A stretch of 64,000 nt of DNA, from the NCBI RefSeq assembly GCF_012275445.1, contig NZ_JAAZQK010000003.1, positions 514,054 through 578,053 of the forward strand. Reading direction: 5' to 3'. This document shows, piece after piece, positions 26,853 through 34,938 of the stretch. The notes beneath the pieces were generated by a model. That model worked only from the letters and a program-made list of their open reading frames with translations. It was not told where the DNA came from and searched no databases. This DNA is from Rhizobacter sp. SG703 (GTDB taxonomy: Bacteria > Pseudomonadota > Gammaproteobacteria > Burkholderiales > Burkholderiaceae_C). The translations under genes were made by a program, and so were the position numbers. Every line of letters starts with the position of its first letter. Position 1 is the first letter of the stretch.

Positions 26853-28330
26853 CGGCCCGGCCGACAGCGCCGCGCACCCCGCGCGGGGAACAGTTCGACC
26901 ATGTACAGCGCATCGTGCTGTGCACGCCGCGGCAGCCGCTGGTGCAGCACCTGCTGCTGCAGTTCGTCGGCACGCAGTCGCAGGCGCGCCGCTTTCTTGC
27001 GGCGCTGGGCCGGGAGGTGTCCCATCATCCGAGCCGGTACGCCGACCCCGAGGCGCAATTGAGCATCGGCTTCAGCTACCGTGGCCTGGAAGCGCTGGGC
27101 GTGCCGCTGCAGGTGCGGCTGGTGCTGCAGAAGCTCGCGCCGTCGTTCTACCTCGGCGCGCCGGTGCAGGCGGCCACGCGGCTCGGCGACACCGGCGCGA
27201 GTTCACCGGACCGCTGGGACCGCGACTTCCGGCTGGAGGCCTTGCATGGTGTCGTCAGCCTTCACAACGACGGCGGCGACAGCGCCAGGAAGCAGCTGGC
27301 ACGGGTCGAGGGACTGGCCGCCGAGTTCCGCGTGCGGTTGTCCGCGCAGCCGCTGCGCGGCGAGAACTTCAGCCTCGGCGGGCCCACGGAGCGCTGGGTG
27401 CACTTCGGCTACCGCGACGGCTTGTCGCGCGTGCGCATCAAGGGCTGGTCGCACAGCCCGGACGCCGCCGACGACGAGAACAGGACGCTGGACATCTCGG
27501 CGCACAGCCCCGGCGAGTTCCTGCTCGGCCATCCGGACGACAGCGGTGCGAACCCGTGGACGCTGGTCACGCAGTCGCGGGCGGTGCGCTCGTTCTTCTG
27601 CGAGGCCAGCTTCGGCGTGCTGCGGCAGATGGAGCAGGACGAGCCGGCGTTCCGCGGCTGGGTCGAGCAGCGCGCCGCGCAGATGGCTGCGGCCAGCGGT
27701 GGCGCCATGAGCCGGCAGGCCGCGACCGCCCTCGTGCAGGCCAAGCTGTGCGGCCGGTTCCCCGACGGGCGGCGCATCGATGCGCAGACGCAGGCGCCGC
27801 TCGGCCAGCCGAAGCACGACTTCGACTACCGCGACGACCTCGACGGCAAGGGCTGCCCGTTCGGCGCGCACATGCGGCGCATGAACCCGCGCGACGGCGA
27901 GATCGCCCACCGGCTGCGGCGGCGCCCGCTGATGCGGCGCGGTGCGCCGTACGGGCCGCGCTGGCGCGACGACGAGACGGGGCCTGTCGAGCGCGGCCTG
28001 CTCGGGCTGTTCTTCTGCAGCAGCATCGAGAACCAGTTCGAGCACCTGCTGGGCGAATGGGCCGACCGGGTGCCGATGGGCAACCGCGACGTGGGCGAGG
28101 CGAAGGACCCGCTGGTCTCGCGCCATGAACGGCCCGACGCGCGTTTCGACCTGCCCGGCGGCGCCGGCGCACCGGGTGGCCTGAAGGAATTCGACGGCCT
28201 GAAGCCCTTCGTGCGCACGCGCGGCACCGCCTACCTGCTGTACCCGACGCGAGACGGCCTGCAGCAGCTCGCGACCGAGGACGATGGCAACTTCTGGGTC
28301 GACGAGGTGGACCGGGAAGCCTTCGAATGA
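26849..28330 (+). CDS. DyP-type haem peroxidase
   Basis: 493 residues. The GxxDG motif is GYRDGLSRV (Asp190 distal catalytic residue), and the proximal haem ligand is His341 in CPFGAHMRRMNPRDG, both diagnostic for the dye-decolourising peroxidase family. No Tat or Sec signal is present, so it is cytoplasmic, unlike many secreted DyPs. DyPs oxidise phenols and dyes with H2O2 or organic peroxides; the natural substrate here is unknown. The gene is locked between the P450 and patatin genes by four-base overlaps on both sides, which argues that the three products work together, perhaps on lipid hydroperoxides. Confidence 0.93.
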   Translation: MTARPTAPRTPRGEQFDHVQRIVLCTPRQPLVQHLLLQFVGTQSQARRFLAALGREVSHHPSRYADPEAQLSIGFSYRGLEALGVPLQVRLVLQKLAPSFYLGAPVQAATRLGDTGASSPDRWDRDFRLEALHGVVSLHNDGGDSARKQLARVEGLAAEFRVRLSAQPLRGENFSLGGPTERWVHFGYRDGLSRVRIKGWSHSPDAADDENRTLDISAHSPGEFLLGHPDDSGANPWTLVTQSRAVRSFFCEASFGVLRQMEQDEPAFRGWVEQRAAQMAAASGGAMSRQAATALVQAKLCGRFPDGRRIDAQTQAPLGQPKHDFDYRDDLDGKGCPFGAHMRRMNPRDGEIAHRLRRRPLMRRGAPYGPRWRDDETGPVERGLLGLFFCSSIENQFEHLLGEWADRVPMGNRDVGEAKDPLVSRHERPDARFDLPGGAGAPGGLKEFDGLKPFVRTRGTAYLLYPTRDGLQQLATEDDGNFWVDEVDREAFE

Positions 28331-30327
28331 CCGCGCCGCTGGACACCGGCGAAGACGTCGTCGACGTGCCCGACCCGCTGACCGAACGCCCGCCCGACGA
28401 CCGCTTCTGCGACCTGGTGCTGACCGGCGGCGTCGCGAGCGGCGTCGTCTACCCGTGGGCGATCCTCGAGATCGCGCGGTCGTTCCGCTTCAAGAACATT
28501 GGCGGCACCTCGGTCGGTGCGATGGCGGCCGCATTGGCGGCGGCCGCGGAGTATGGCCGGCGCAACGGCTACGACGACGGCTTCGAGGTGTTGCGGCGCG
28601 CGCCGGGCGACCTCGCGAAGCCCGGGCCGCGCGGGCTGCGCACGCTGATGCTGTCGCTGTTCCAGCCGGCGCCTCAGGGGCAGCGGCTGTTCGACCTGTT
28701 CGTCGGCGCGGTGGACATCTATGGCGAGACGCGCCGCAGCCGCGTGCCGCGCTGGTTGCGGCTGGGGTGGCCGGTGTTGCGCAGTTATCGCAAGCCGGCG
28801 GTGTGGGGTGGGCTGCTGGGCCTGCTGCTCGCGGCGGACTGCGCGCTGATACCGCCCTTCAGCTGGGGCAGCGTGCTCGGCTTCGTGCTGACAATTCCGA
28901 TCTGCGTCGTGGGCGCTGTCGTGTGGTTCGGTCTGCGGTCCGACCTGATCGCGGGCCTGGTGAAGAACGACCTCGGCCTGTGCCATGGCACGACCCTGCA
29001 GGGTCGCGACCCGAAGACCGATCCCGGCCTCGTCGAATGGCTGGACAAGGGCATCCAGCTGGCCGCGGGCCTCGGGCGCGAGGACGCGCCGCTGACCTTC
29101 CGCGACCTGTGGTCGGCACCGGCCTCGCCGGGCGCGCGTCCGGTGGCGGTGCGCGACGGCGACGAGCGCCGGCTGCGCTCGATCAACCTGGAGATGATCA
29201 CGACCAACGTGACGCACGGCCGGCCGTACCGGCTGCCGCTGCAGGACGAGACCGACCGGCTGTACTTCCGGCCGGACGATCTGCGGCGCTTCTTTCCGGA
29301 GCGCGTGGTCGCGGCGATGCTGGCGGTGGCGCAACCCTATGCGCCGGCCAGCGCGTTCGACCCGCCCGCGGGCATCAAGACCCTCGGCCTGTGGGAACTG
29401 CCGCGCGGCGACCTGCCGATCCTCGTGGCCGCGCGCATGAGCCTGAGCTTTCCGCTGTTGTTCTCGGCGGTGCCGCTGTGGGCGGTCGACCACGAGATGC
29501 CGCGCGAGGACCGGGTGCTGAAGCGCTGCTGGTTCTCCGACGGCGGGCTGTGCTCGAACTTCCCGATCCACCTGTTCGATGCGGCCGTGCCGCGCTGGCC
29601 GACTTTCGGGCTGTGGCTGGGCCAGCGCAACCCGTTCCGGCGCAACGTGTTCGTGTGGTTGCCGGAGACACACCTGCAGGGCAGCCGCGACAGCTGGCAG
29701 CGCTTCGACCCGAGCGACCCCGGCACGCCGGTGCAGGCGCGCGAGCGTGCCGACAAGCCGCTGGGGTTCCTGGCGGGCTTCCTGCTCGCGGCCGGCCTGA
29801 CCGCGAAGGACTGGCAGGACCGCAGCGCGATGCGCCTGGCCACCGCGCGCAACCGGGTCGCGCGGCTCGCGCTGCGGCCGGGCGAGGGCGAGCTGCACAT
29901 CGGCATGCCGCGCAAGCGCATCCTGCGGATGGCGCGGCGCTACGGTACGGCCAGCGGGCGGCTGTTCGTCGAGCGCTATGCCGAGGCCCCGGGCGAGCAT
30001 GCGACGGCGGCGTGGCGCGAGCAGCGCTGGGTGCGGCTGCAGGCGCTGCTGGCGGGATTGCGCGGATGGTTGAAGGGCGCGGCATCGGCGGCGGCGAGCC
30101 AGGCGCACACCGTGCCGATGCGGCAGGCGATCGACGCGGCCGTCGACGTGCCGCCGCTGCGTGGCCACGATGGGGGGGCGCGCACGTTGCACGACGACGA
30201 GGCCGAACAGCTGCAGGCCTTGCTGGCGGGCATCGAGCAACTGGAGGAACGGTTCCGCGTCAATGACGCGGCGCAGCCGTACAAGCCGGTGCCGGCACCG
30301 GAACTGCGGTTGCGCACGCCGGTGTGA
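28327..30327 (+). CDS. Patatin-like phospholipase with internal membrane segment
   Basis: 666 residues starting in an ATGA overlap with the peroxidase gene. The oxyanion-hole loop is LTGGVASGVVY, the nucleophile elbow GGTSVGAMAA (Ser62), and the dyad Asp is Asp405 in FSDGGLCSNFP. Two hydrophobic helices at about 159-203 (GLLGLLLAADCALIPPF, then VLGFVLTIPICVVGAVVWF) are inserted in the catalytic domain, so it is predicted to be an inner-membrane lipase. The spacing between Ser and Asp is therefore longer than usual. The C-terminal 200 residues are charged and lack a known domain. Patatins release fatty acids from membrane lipids; beside two haem enzymes and a cyclase protein this suggests an induced lipid-modifying or membrane-damaging effector. 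Confidence 0.9.
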   Translation: MTAPLDTGEDVVDVPDPLTERPPDDRFCDLVLTGGVASGVVYPWAILEIARSFRFKNIGGTSVGAMAAALAAAAEYGRRNGYDDGFEVLRRAPGDLAKPGPRGLRTLMLSLFQPAPQGQRLFDLFVGAVDIYGETRRSRVPRWLRLGWPVLRSYRKPAVWGGLLGLLLAADCALIPPFSWGSVLGFVLTIPICVVGAVVWFGLRSDLIAGLVKNDLGLCHGTTLQGRDPKTDPGLVEWLDKGIQLAAGLGREDAPLTFRDLWSAPASPGARPVAVRDGDERRLRSINLEMITTNVTHGRPYRLPLQDETDRLYFRPDDLRRFFPERVVAAMLAVAQPYAPASAFDPPAGIKTLGLWELPRGDLPILVAARMSLSFPLLFSAVPLWAVDHEMPREDRVLKRCWFSDGGLCSNFPIHLFDAAVPRWPTFGLWLGQRNPFRRNVFVWLPETHLQGSRDSWQRFDPSDPGTPVQARERADKPLGFLAGFLLAAGLTAKDWQDRSAMRLATARNRVARLALRPGEGELHIGMPRKRILRMARRYGTASGRLFVERYAEAPGEHATAAWREQRWVRLQALLAGLRGWLKGAASAAASQAHTVPMRQAIDAAVDVPPLRGHDGGARTLHDDEAEQLQALLAGIEQLEERFRVNDAAQPYKPVPAPELRLRTPV

Positions 30328-30698
30328 TCGCTCGGACAGCCAATGCCAAGTCCGCGGGCTCGGCGATCAATCGGAACTGGAACCGCAACGAAGATCTTGC
30401 GCACTTCGCCGACGAGCTGGTCCAGGACCAAGTGGAAATTCATGGCTGTGCGGGTCCTTTGCGAAGGACCCGCATGTACCGATCCAGCATAGGTCAGAGA
30501 ATCTTCAAGGGTCTCGACAACAGCGGCATCCGATGTCGCCTCGATCGTGTCCACCGCGGCAGCGTTTCCGAGCCCCCACCGGACGTACTCGCGCGGATCG
30601 CGTGATGCGCTTCTCGCCAGAACCTTGACGTCGAGGAAGACCTGGTCCTGTGAAAGCTCCTCATCGAAGCGTTCACGCAGGAGGTTTCGGGTGTTCAT
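30328..30698 (-). pseudogene. Decayed or uncertain small gene reading from an ATGA overlap
   Basis: A minus-strand ATG at 30698 overlaps the stop of the preceding minus-strand frame (ATGA, 30695-30698). The first 70 or so residues look like a real hydrophilic protein (MNTRNLLRERFDEELSQDQV, then DPREYVRWGLGNAAAVDTIE and VVETLEDSLTYAGSV). After the hairpin at 30450-30473 the frame stays open, but only because it runs antisense through the end of the patatin gene to 29976, so the natural C-terminus seems lost. I do not recognise the family. The conserved-looking N-terminus and the overlap suggest it once formed an operon with the upstream small secreted protein. Confidence 0.4.
30450..30473. other. 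Perfect 10-bp hairpin after the patatin gene
   Basis: GCGGGTCCTT (30450-30459), loop TGCG, and the exact complement (30464-30473). It lies 123 bases after the patatin stop. Neither side has a T run, so it would be an inefficient intrinsic terminator; it could equally be a protein-binding palindrome or part of the decayed minus-strand gene that covers it. Confidence 0.4.
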
Positions 30699-31019
30699 GG
30701 CTTGTCAATCTTTCTGCCGGGGACGGGGGGTTTGTAGATCTCACCAGTGACGGGGTCCGTCGATCCAAGGTGCCTGCCGTTCCGGACTGGGGATTCGCTG
30801 GCTTCCGAGGGAACATGGAAACCGCTCGATGCGCACCGGCCCGATCCAGCAACTGCGCCCCGTCGTGTCGCCGATCCAGTTGACGAAGATCGGATCCAGG
30901 CCACTGCCCGCCACCTGGATCTCTGCACGAACGGCGGCCGGTTTGCACAACGATGCGATGAGGGTGACGAGCAGCGTGGCACGTTGCAGCGAGCAGGAAG
31001 GAGAGGTTCGGGTCGGCAC
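30695..31019 (-). pseudogene. Frameshifted small secreted protein
   Basis: From a GTG at 31019 the frame encodes a signal-peptide-like start (LQRATLLVTLIASLCKPAAV, cleavage after AVRA) and EIQVAGSGLDPIFVNWIGDT, GRSCWIGPVRIERFPCSL, then ends at 30741. A different minus frame over the same end reads SEASESPVRNGRHLGSTDPV and TGEIYKPPVPGRKIDKP and stops at 30695 exactly in an ATGA overlap with the next gene. A single shift near 30810-30825 would join the two, so I read this as one gene broken by a frameshift. The family is unknown. Bases 31020-31163 upstream of it hold no gene I can support. Confidence 0.4.
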
Positions 31020-31163
31020 GGAAGGAGCGTCGCGGCGAGGCGGCGAGGCGATGCGGGCCTGCAGTAGAGAAAGCGTTCCACCGCACCGGCAGTGGTCACA
31101 TGGACCGCTTGCAAATCCAGGATGTGCTGCATCGCTTCGGACGCGCAGCGGCTCCCGGTGCCG

Positions 31164-32648
31164 CTACGCCGCCGCCCGCGCGAGCTGCGACAGCCGCTTG
31201 ACCAGCGCTTCGAAGCGCTCGGCCGGCGTGTTGCCATACCCGAGCACCAGGCCGTTGTCGTCGGCCGATGGCTGCAGCGCAAAGCTCGACAAGGCCGCCG
31301 GTGCCATGCCGTGGCGCAGCGCGGCGGCGGCGATGGCGGCGTCCGGGTAGCGGCGCGGCAAGCGCACCGTCAGGTGCAGCCCGCAATGCCCGCCGTCGAT
31401 CGCATGCGGTACGCGCAGGTGGCGCGACAAGGCCTCGCGCAACGCGGCCTGGCGCTGCCGGTACAGCCGCCGCATGCGGCCCAGGTGGCGGCCGAAGGCG
31501 CCGCCCTCGATGAAACGGGCGAGCGCCAGCTGTTCGTGTCGGTGGCCGCCGCGCAGCAGGTGCGCGAGCGGCGCCTGCAGGCGCGCCGCAAGCGCGTCGG
31601 GCAGCACCAGGAAGCCGAGCCGCAGCGACGGGAACATCGTCTTGCTGAAGGTGCCGACATACAGCACCGGCGCCTGCGCCACCAGGCCCTGCATCGCGCC
31701 GATCGGCTCGCCGGCGTGGCGGAACTCGCTGTCGTAGTCGTCCTCGATGATCCACGCGCCGTGGCGCTGGGCGTTGGCGATCAGTTCGAGCCGGCGCGCG
31801 GCGCTCATCACCGCGCCTGTCGGGTACTGGTGCGACGGGGTCGCGTAGACGAGCCGCGGCGGCCGTGCGGTCCAGTCGCTGTCGCGCACGCACAGCCCTT
31901 CGGCATCGACGCGCATCGGCACGATCCGCAGGTCGGCCGCGTGCATCGCGGTGCGCGCGCCGCGGTAGCCCGGGTCCTCGACCCACGCGGTGTCGCCGGG
32001 GTTCGTCAGCAGCCGCGCGCACAGCGCCAGTGCCTCCATCGCGCCTTCGGTGACGACGACCTGCGCCGCGTCGCAGCGCACGCCGCGGGCCACGCCCAGG
32101 TGGCCGGCGATCGCATGGCGCAGCGCGGGTTCGCCGAGCGGGTTGCCATAGCCCAGCGTCGACGGGCCGGCGCTGCGCATCGCGCGATCGAGCGCGCGCT
32201 GCCATTCGGCCAGCGGGAACTGCGCCAGCGCCGGCACGCCGGGGCGCCATGCGGCATCGCCATCGGCCTGTGCAGGCTCGGACTGGATCGGCGACAGGCG
32301 CCGCGCCGTCACCGCAGGCACCGCCGGCGCGGCGCGTGGCCCGGTGCCCCGGGGTGCGGCCGCGCGCGCCGGGCGGGTCAGCGCCGCGACGCGCGTGCCC
32401 TGCCGGTCGGGCAGCAGGTAGCCTTCGGCAGCGAGCAGGTCGTACACCGCGGTCACGGTGTTGCGAGAGATGCCCAGGGCGTCGGCCAGCGCGCGGCTGC
32501 CCGGCAGGCGACTGCCCGGTGCCAGGTGGGCACCGAGGATCGCCTGCTTCAACCGGTCGTGAAGCTGGCGCTGCAGCGAGCCGGGTCCTCGCCCGTGCCC
32601 GCGCGCGAGCGGCGCATCGAGCAGGGCTTGCGGGACGGAACGGGTCAT
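31164..32648 (-). CDS. MocR-type (GntR + aminotransferase) transcriptional regulator
   Basis: 494 residues from the ATG at 32648; an in-frame ATG at 32687 would overlap the putative operator. Residues about 18-85 are a GntR winged helix (LHDRLKQAILGAHLAPGSRL, then ALADALGISRNTVTAVYDLL). After a Pro/Ala-rich linker comes a fold-type I aminotransferase domain with the PLP lysine in VLYVGTFSKTMFPSLRLGF. MocR regulators such as PdxR and GabR bind PLP and an amino compound and often regulate the divergent gene. Here the divergent gene is a GNAT acetyltransferase, with a 97-base gap containing an inverted repeat. Confidence 0.92.
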   Translation of the reverse strand: MTRSVPQALLDAPLARGHGRGPGSLQRQLHDRLKQAILGAHLAPGSRLPGSRALADALGISRNTVTAVYDLLAAEGYLLPDRQGTRVAALTRPARAAAPRGTGPRAAPAVPAVTARRLSPIQSEPAQADGDAAWRPGVPALAQFPLAEWQRALDRAMRSAGPSTLGYGNPLGEPALRHAIAGHLGVARGVRCDAAQVVVTEGAMEALALCARLLTNPGDTAWVEDPGYRGARTAMHAADLRIVPMRVDAEGLCVRDSDWTARPPRLVYATPSHQYPTGAVMSAARRLELIANAQRHGAWIIEDDYDSEFRHAGEPIGAMQGLVAQAPVLYVGTFSKTMFPSLRLGFLVLPDALAARLQAPLAHLLRGGHRHEQLALARFIEGGAFGRHLGRMRRLYRQRQAALREALSRHLRVPHAIDGGHCGLHLTVRLPRRYPDAAIAAAALRHGMAPAALSSFALQPSADDNGLVLGYGNTPAERFEALVKRLSQLARAAA

Positions 32649-32649
32649 C

Positions 32650-32695
32650 GTGGCACCATCAGAATCAAATGGCGTGGCGCTTTTCAAGGTGCCAC
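32650..32695. promoter_or_regulatory. Candidate MocR operator (inverted repeat)
   Basis: GTGGCACC at 32650-32657 and its complement GGTGCCAC at 32688-32695, with centres 38 bp apart, lie between the divergent MocR and GNAT genes. Widely spaced half-sites fit MocR dimers, but neither half has been tested and the first half directly abuts the MocR ATG. Confidence 0.4.
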
Positions 32696-32745
32696 CGTGC
32701 CGTTACTGTAGAGCCCTGGACCGCCACCCCGCAAGGACGAACGAG

Positions 32746-33333
32746 ATGACCTGGCTCACCCCTCTCCGACTGCAAGGCTCGCACTGTTCGCTGGAGCCGC
32801 TTTCCATCGACCACGAGCAGGAACTGATCGCGGCGGTGCGCGACGGCGAACTGTGGAACCTCTGGTACACCGCGATCCCCGCGCCGCAGGCGATGCGGGC
32901 CGAGATCGAACGCCGGCTGGACCTGCAGCGCAAGGGCTCGATGGTCCCGTTCACCACGCGCGACGCCGCCGGCCGTGTCGTCGGCATGACGACCTTCATG
33001 AACATCGACGCGGCGAACCAGCGGGCCGAGATCGGCTCCACCTGGACGGCCGCGAGCGTGCAGCGCAGCGGCTTCAACACCGAATGCAAGCTGCTGCTGC
33101 TGACGCACGCGTTCGCCGAGGAAGCCATCGCGGTCGAGTTCCGCACCAACTTCTTCAACCAGCAGAGCCGCCGCGCGATCGAACGACTGGGCGCCAAGCT
33201 CGACGGCATCCTGCGCAGCCACCAGCGCATGCCCAACGGGCTGCTGCGCGACACCTGCGTCTACAGCATCACGCGGGCGGAGTGGCCGGCGGTGCGGGCG
33301 CATTTGCAATGGCAGCTGGACAAGCCGCGTTGA
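32746..33333 (+). CDS. GNAT-family N-acetyltransferase (RimJ/RimL-like)
   Basis: 195 residues from the ATG at 32746, with AAGGACG upstream; the frame is open earlier but without a site. The architecture fits RimJ/RimL-type GNATs: LEPLSIDHEQELIAAVRDGE at the N-terminus, VVGMTTFMNIDAANQRAEIG for strands 2-4, and FFNQQSRRAIERLGAKLDGI, where Asn-Gln-Xaa-Ser and AIERLGA are the usual C-terminal acetyl-CoA region. Such enzymes acetylate protein N-termini, amino acids or small amines. Divergent from the MocR gene, which probably controls it. Confidence 0.9.
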   Translation: MTWLTPLRLQGSHCSLEPLSIDHEQELIAAVRDGELWNLWYTAIPAPQAMRAEIERRLDLQRKGSMVPFTTRDAAGRVVGMTTFMNIDAANQRAEIGSTWTAASVQRSGFNTECKLLLLTHAFAEEAIAVEFRTNFFNQQSRRAIERLGAKLDGILRSHQRMPNGLLRDTCVYSITRAEWPAVRAHLQWQLDKPR

Positions 33334-33364
33334 CGATTGGCGCGGGTGACAAGGCGGTGCGTGT

Positions 33365-34861
33365 TCAAACCTTGATGAACAGCGCCTCCACGACCGCGGT
33401 CATCGTGCTGCCGGTCGTACAGTCTGCGAACGCTTCGCCCAATTCAATGGCCATGTCGGTGGGCAAGCTCAGACCAGACCTGTTCCACAACTGGTGCACG
33501 GCGTTGCCTGCGGCCACGTGCAGTCTTCGGTTCCGCGCCAATGCGCGATCAATCGCGTCACTTTCATCGCCGGAGAGACCAACGGTCTCGCGATCGACTT
33601 CAAGATGCTTCAGATTCCGGTTTTTGGTGATCGCGTCGACGAGGGAGCGACGAACGTCTCGCGTGACGTAGGAGGCCCTGAGAGCCAAGGAAGTCAAGCG
33701 GCTCCCGCTGTGCTTCAACAGAGAAATCAACGCATCGCACTCGGGTTCCGTGAAGCGGAGTGCTACCAGCGACACCGATCGCAGCCGGCAGTTGTTGATC
33801 CAGCCGCTGTGCGCGGACCCTTGGCTGGAGCCGGACAGCGAGGTGAACGGGCGATACAACATTTCCAGGTGGTCAAGAGAAAGGTTCTTTTCCAACGCCT
33901 GGTTCAGGCAGTCGGCTTGAGCACGGCTCAACTCGTCCGAGTCTCCGAACGTGAGGCGTTTGAGGGTTGTGTTGTTCTCCAGGGCCTGGCAGAAGTCGGC
34001 AAATACTTTTTCTTGCGGTAGGTCCACCAGACTCATTCGCAGGTTGAGCAAGGCGGGGCTTTCCAGGACAGTTGTCATCGCCGACCAGCCCTTGTCCCCC
34101 CAATCGTTGCTGCTCAGATGCAGTTCTTCCAGGATTCGGTTGTTGGAGGCCGCCCTGCCGATGATCTCGATGCCAGGTTCCTCCAGCCCGCACGCCTCCA
34201 GTGCAAGGGTTTTGAGGGTCGAGTTTTGCTGAAGCATCAGTGCGATGGTCGATGCGGATTGCGAGCAGGAGTTGGCGCTCAAGTGCAACGCGAGCACGCT
34301 TTTGTTGTCTGCCATTGCGGCGCAGACGTTCTGGATCTGTGGGGCCGTGAGCCTGCAGTTGATCAACTTCAGCGAAGTCAAGCGGCCGGTTTTTTTCAGT
34401 ATGTCGGCCAGTGCATCCGTCATTGCAGGTTCCAGTTGCTGACCCGACAGATCGACAGCAACCGGGTTCGACCCGGCAATGGCCAACCATCGGAGCAGTC
34501 CGATCGACGCCTCGCGATTCAGAACAGGCGACGCGGGCACGTGCAGGTCGATTTCCCGCGCCCACGGCATGCGGGCCTCGACGACCCTTGCGCCTGATGG
34601 CGATGCGTCGCCAAGCCGATGGCGGCTGAGCCAGTCCAGCCCCGCATGATCGTCCGTGTGCAGGCAATTCAGCGTGGTGTCGTGCCATGCCTCTCGAGTG
34701 CAGGGAGTCGAAGGTATCAAGTGAGCGCAGCTCTTCGGCGGCGCACAGGGGATGGAGATGTCGATCGGAGCGAATGCGCGACGGGACTGGGGTGAGGTGT
34801 TACCGACTGACATGCCATGACTCGATGATGAAGGTGGCCTTGAGTGCCCGAGGCGATGCAT
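33365..34861 (-). CDS. Leucine-rich-repeat (ribonuclease-inhibitor type) protein
   Basis: 498 residues if begun at the ATG at 34861; a second in-frame ATG at 34813 is possible and neither has a clear ribosome-binding site. The first 60-70 residues are Ser/Pro-rich and disordered (HSRPPSSSSHG), then RI-type repeats with the pattern LxxLxLxxNxxG run from about 130 to 480, for example VLALHLSANSCSQSASTIAL, TLKTLALEACGLEEPGIEII and ILEELHLSSNDWGDKGWSAM. GC content is visibly below its neighbours. Eukaryote-like LRR proteins with a disordered N-terminus in Burkholderiales are often type III effectors, but no secretion genes are in the window. Lies tail-to-tail with the GNAT gene and divergent from the helicase gene. 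Confidence 0.8.
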   Translation of the reverse strand: MHRLGHSRPPSSSSHGMSVGNTSPQSRRAFAPIDISIPCAPPKSCAHLIPSTPCTREAWHDTTLNCLHTDDHAGLDWLSRHRLGDASPSGARVVEARMPWAREIDLHVPASPVLNREASIGLLRWLAIAGSNPVAVDLSGQQLEPAMTDALADILKKTGRLTSLKLINCRLTAPQIQNVCAAMADNKSVLALHLSANSCSQSASTIALMLQQNSTLKTLALEACGLEEPGIEIIGRAASNNRILEELHLSSNDWGDKGWSAMTTVLESPALLNLRMSLVDLPQEKVFADFCQALENNTTLKRLTFGDSDELSRAQADCLNQALEKNLSLDHLEMLYRPFTSLSGSSQGSAHSGWINNCRLRSVSLVALRFTEPECDALISLLKHSGSRLTSLALRASYVTRDVRRSLVDAITKNRNLKHLEVDRETVGLSGDESDAIDRALARNRRLHVAAGNAVHQLWNRSGLSLPTDMAIELGEAFADCTTGSTMTAVVEALFIKV

Positions 34862-34938
34862 GCCGTTCCAATCGCCGGCAAGTGCATTGCATCCGGTCCA
34901 TGCGAGCTGGTCGTCCCGGTCGCCCCGACAATCCCCGC

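Noticed and set aside
20886..30327. CBASS or Pycsar defence assignment
   Set aside because: No CD-NTase or classic Pycsar effector (TIR or small TM) is present; the cyclase is of the STAND-fused type, so only a loose analogy is justified.
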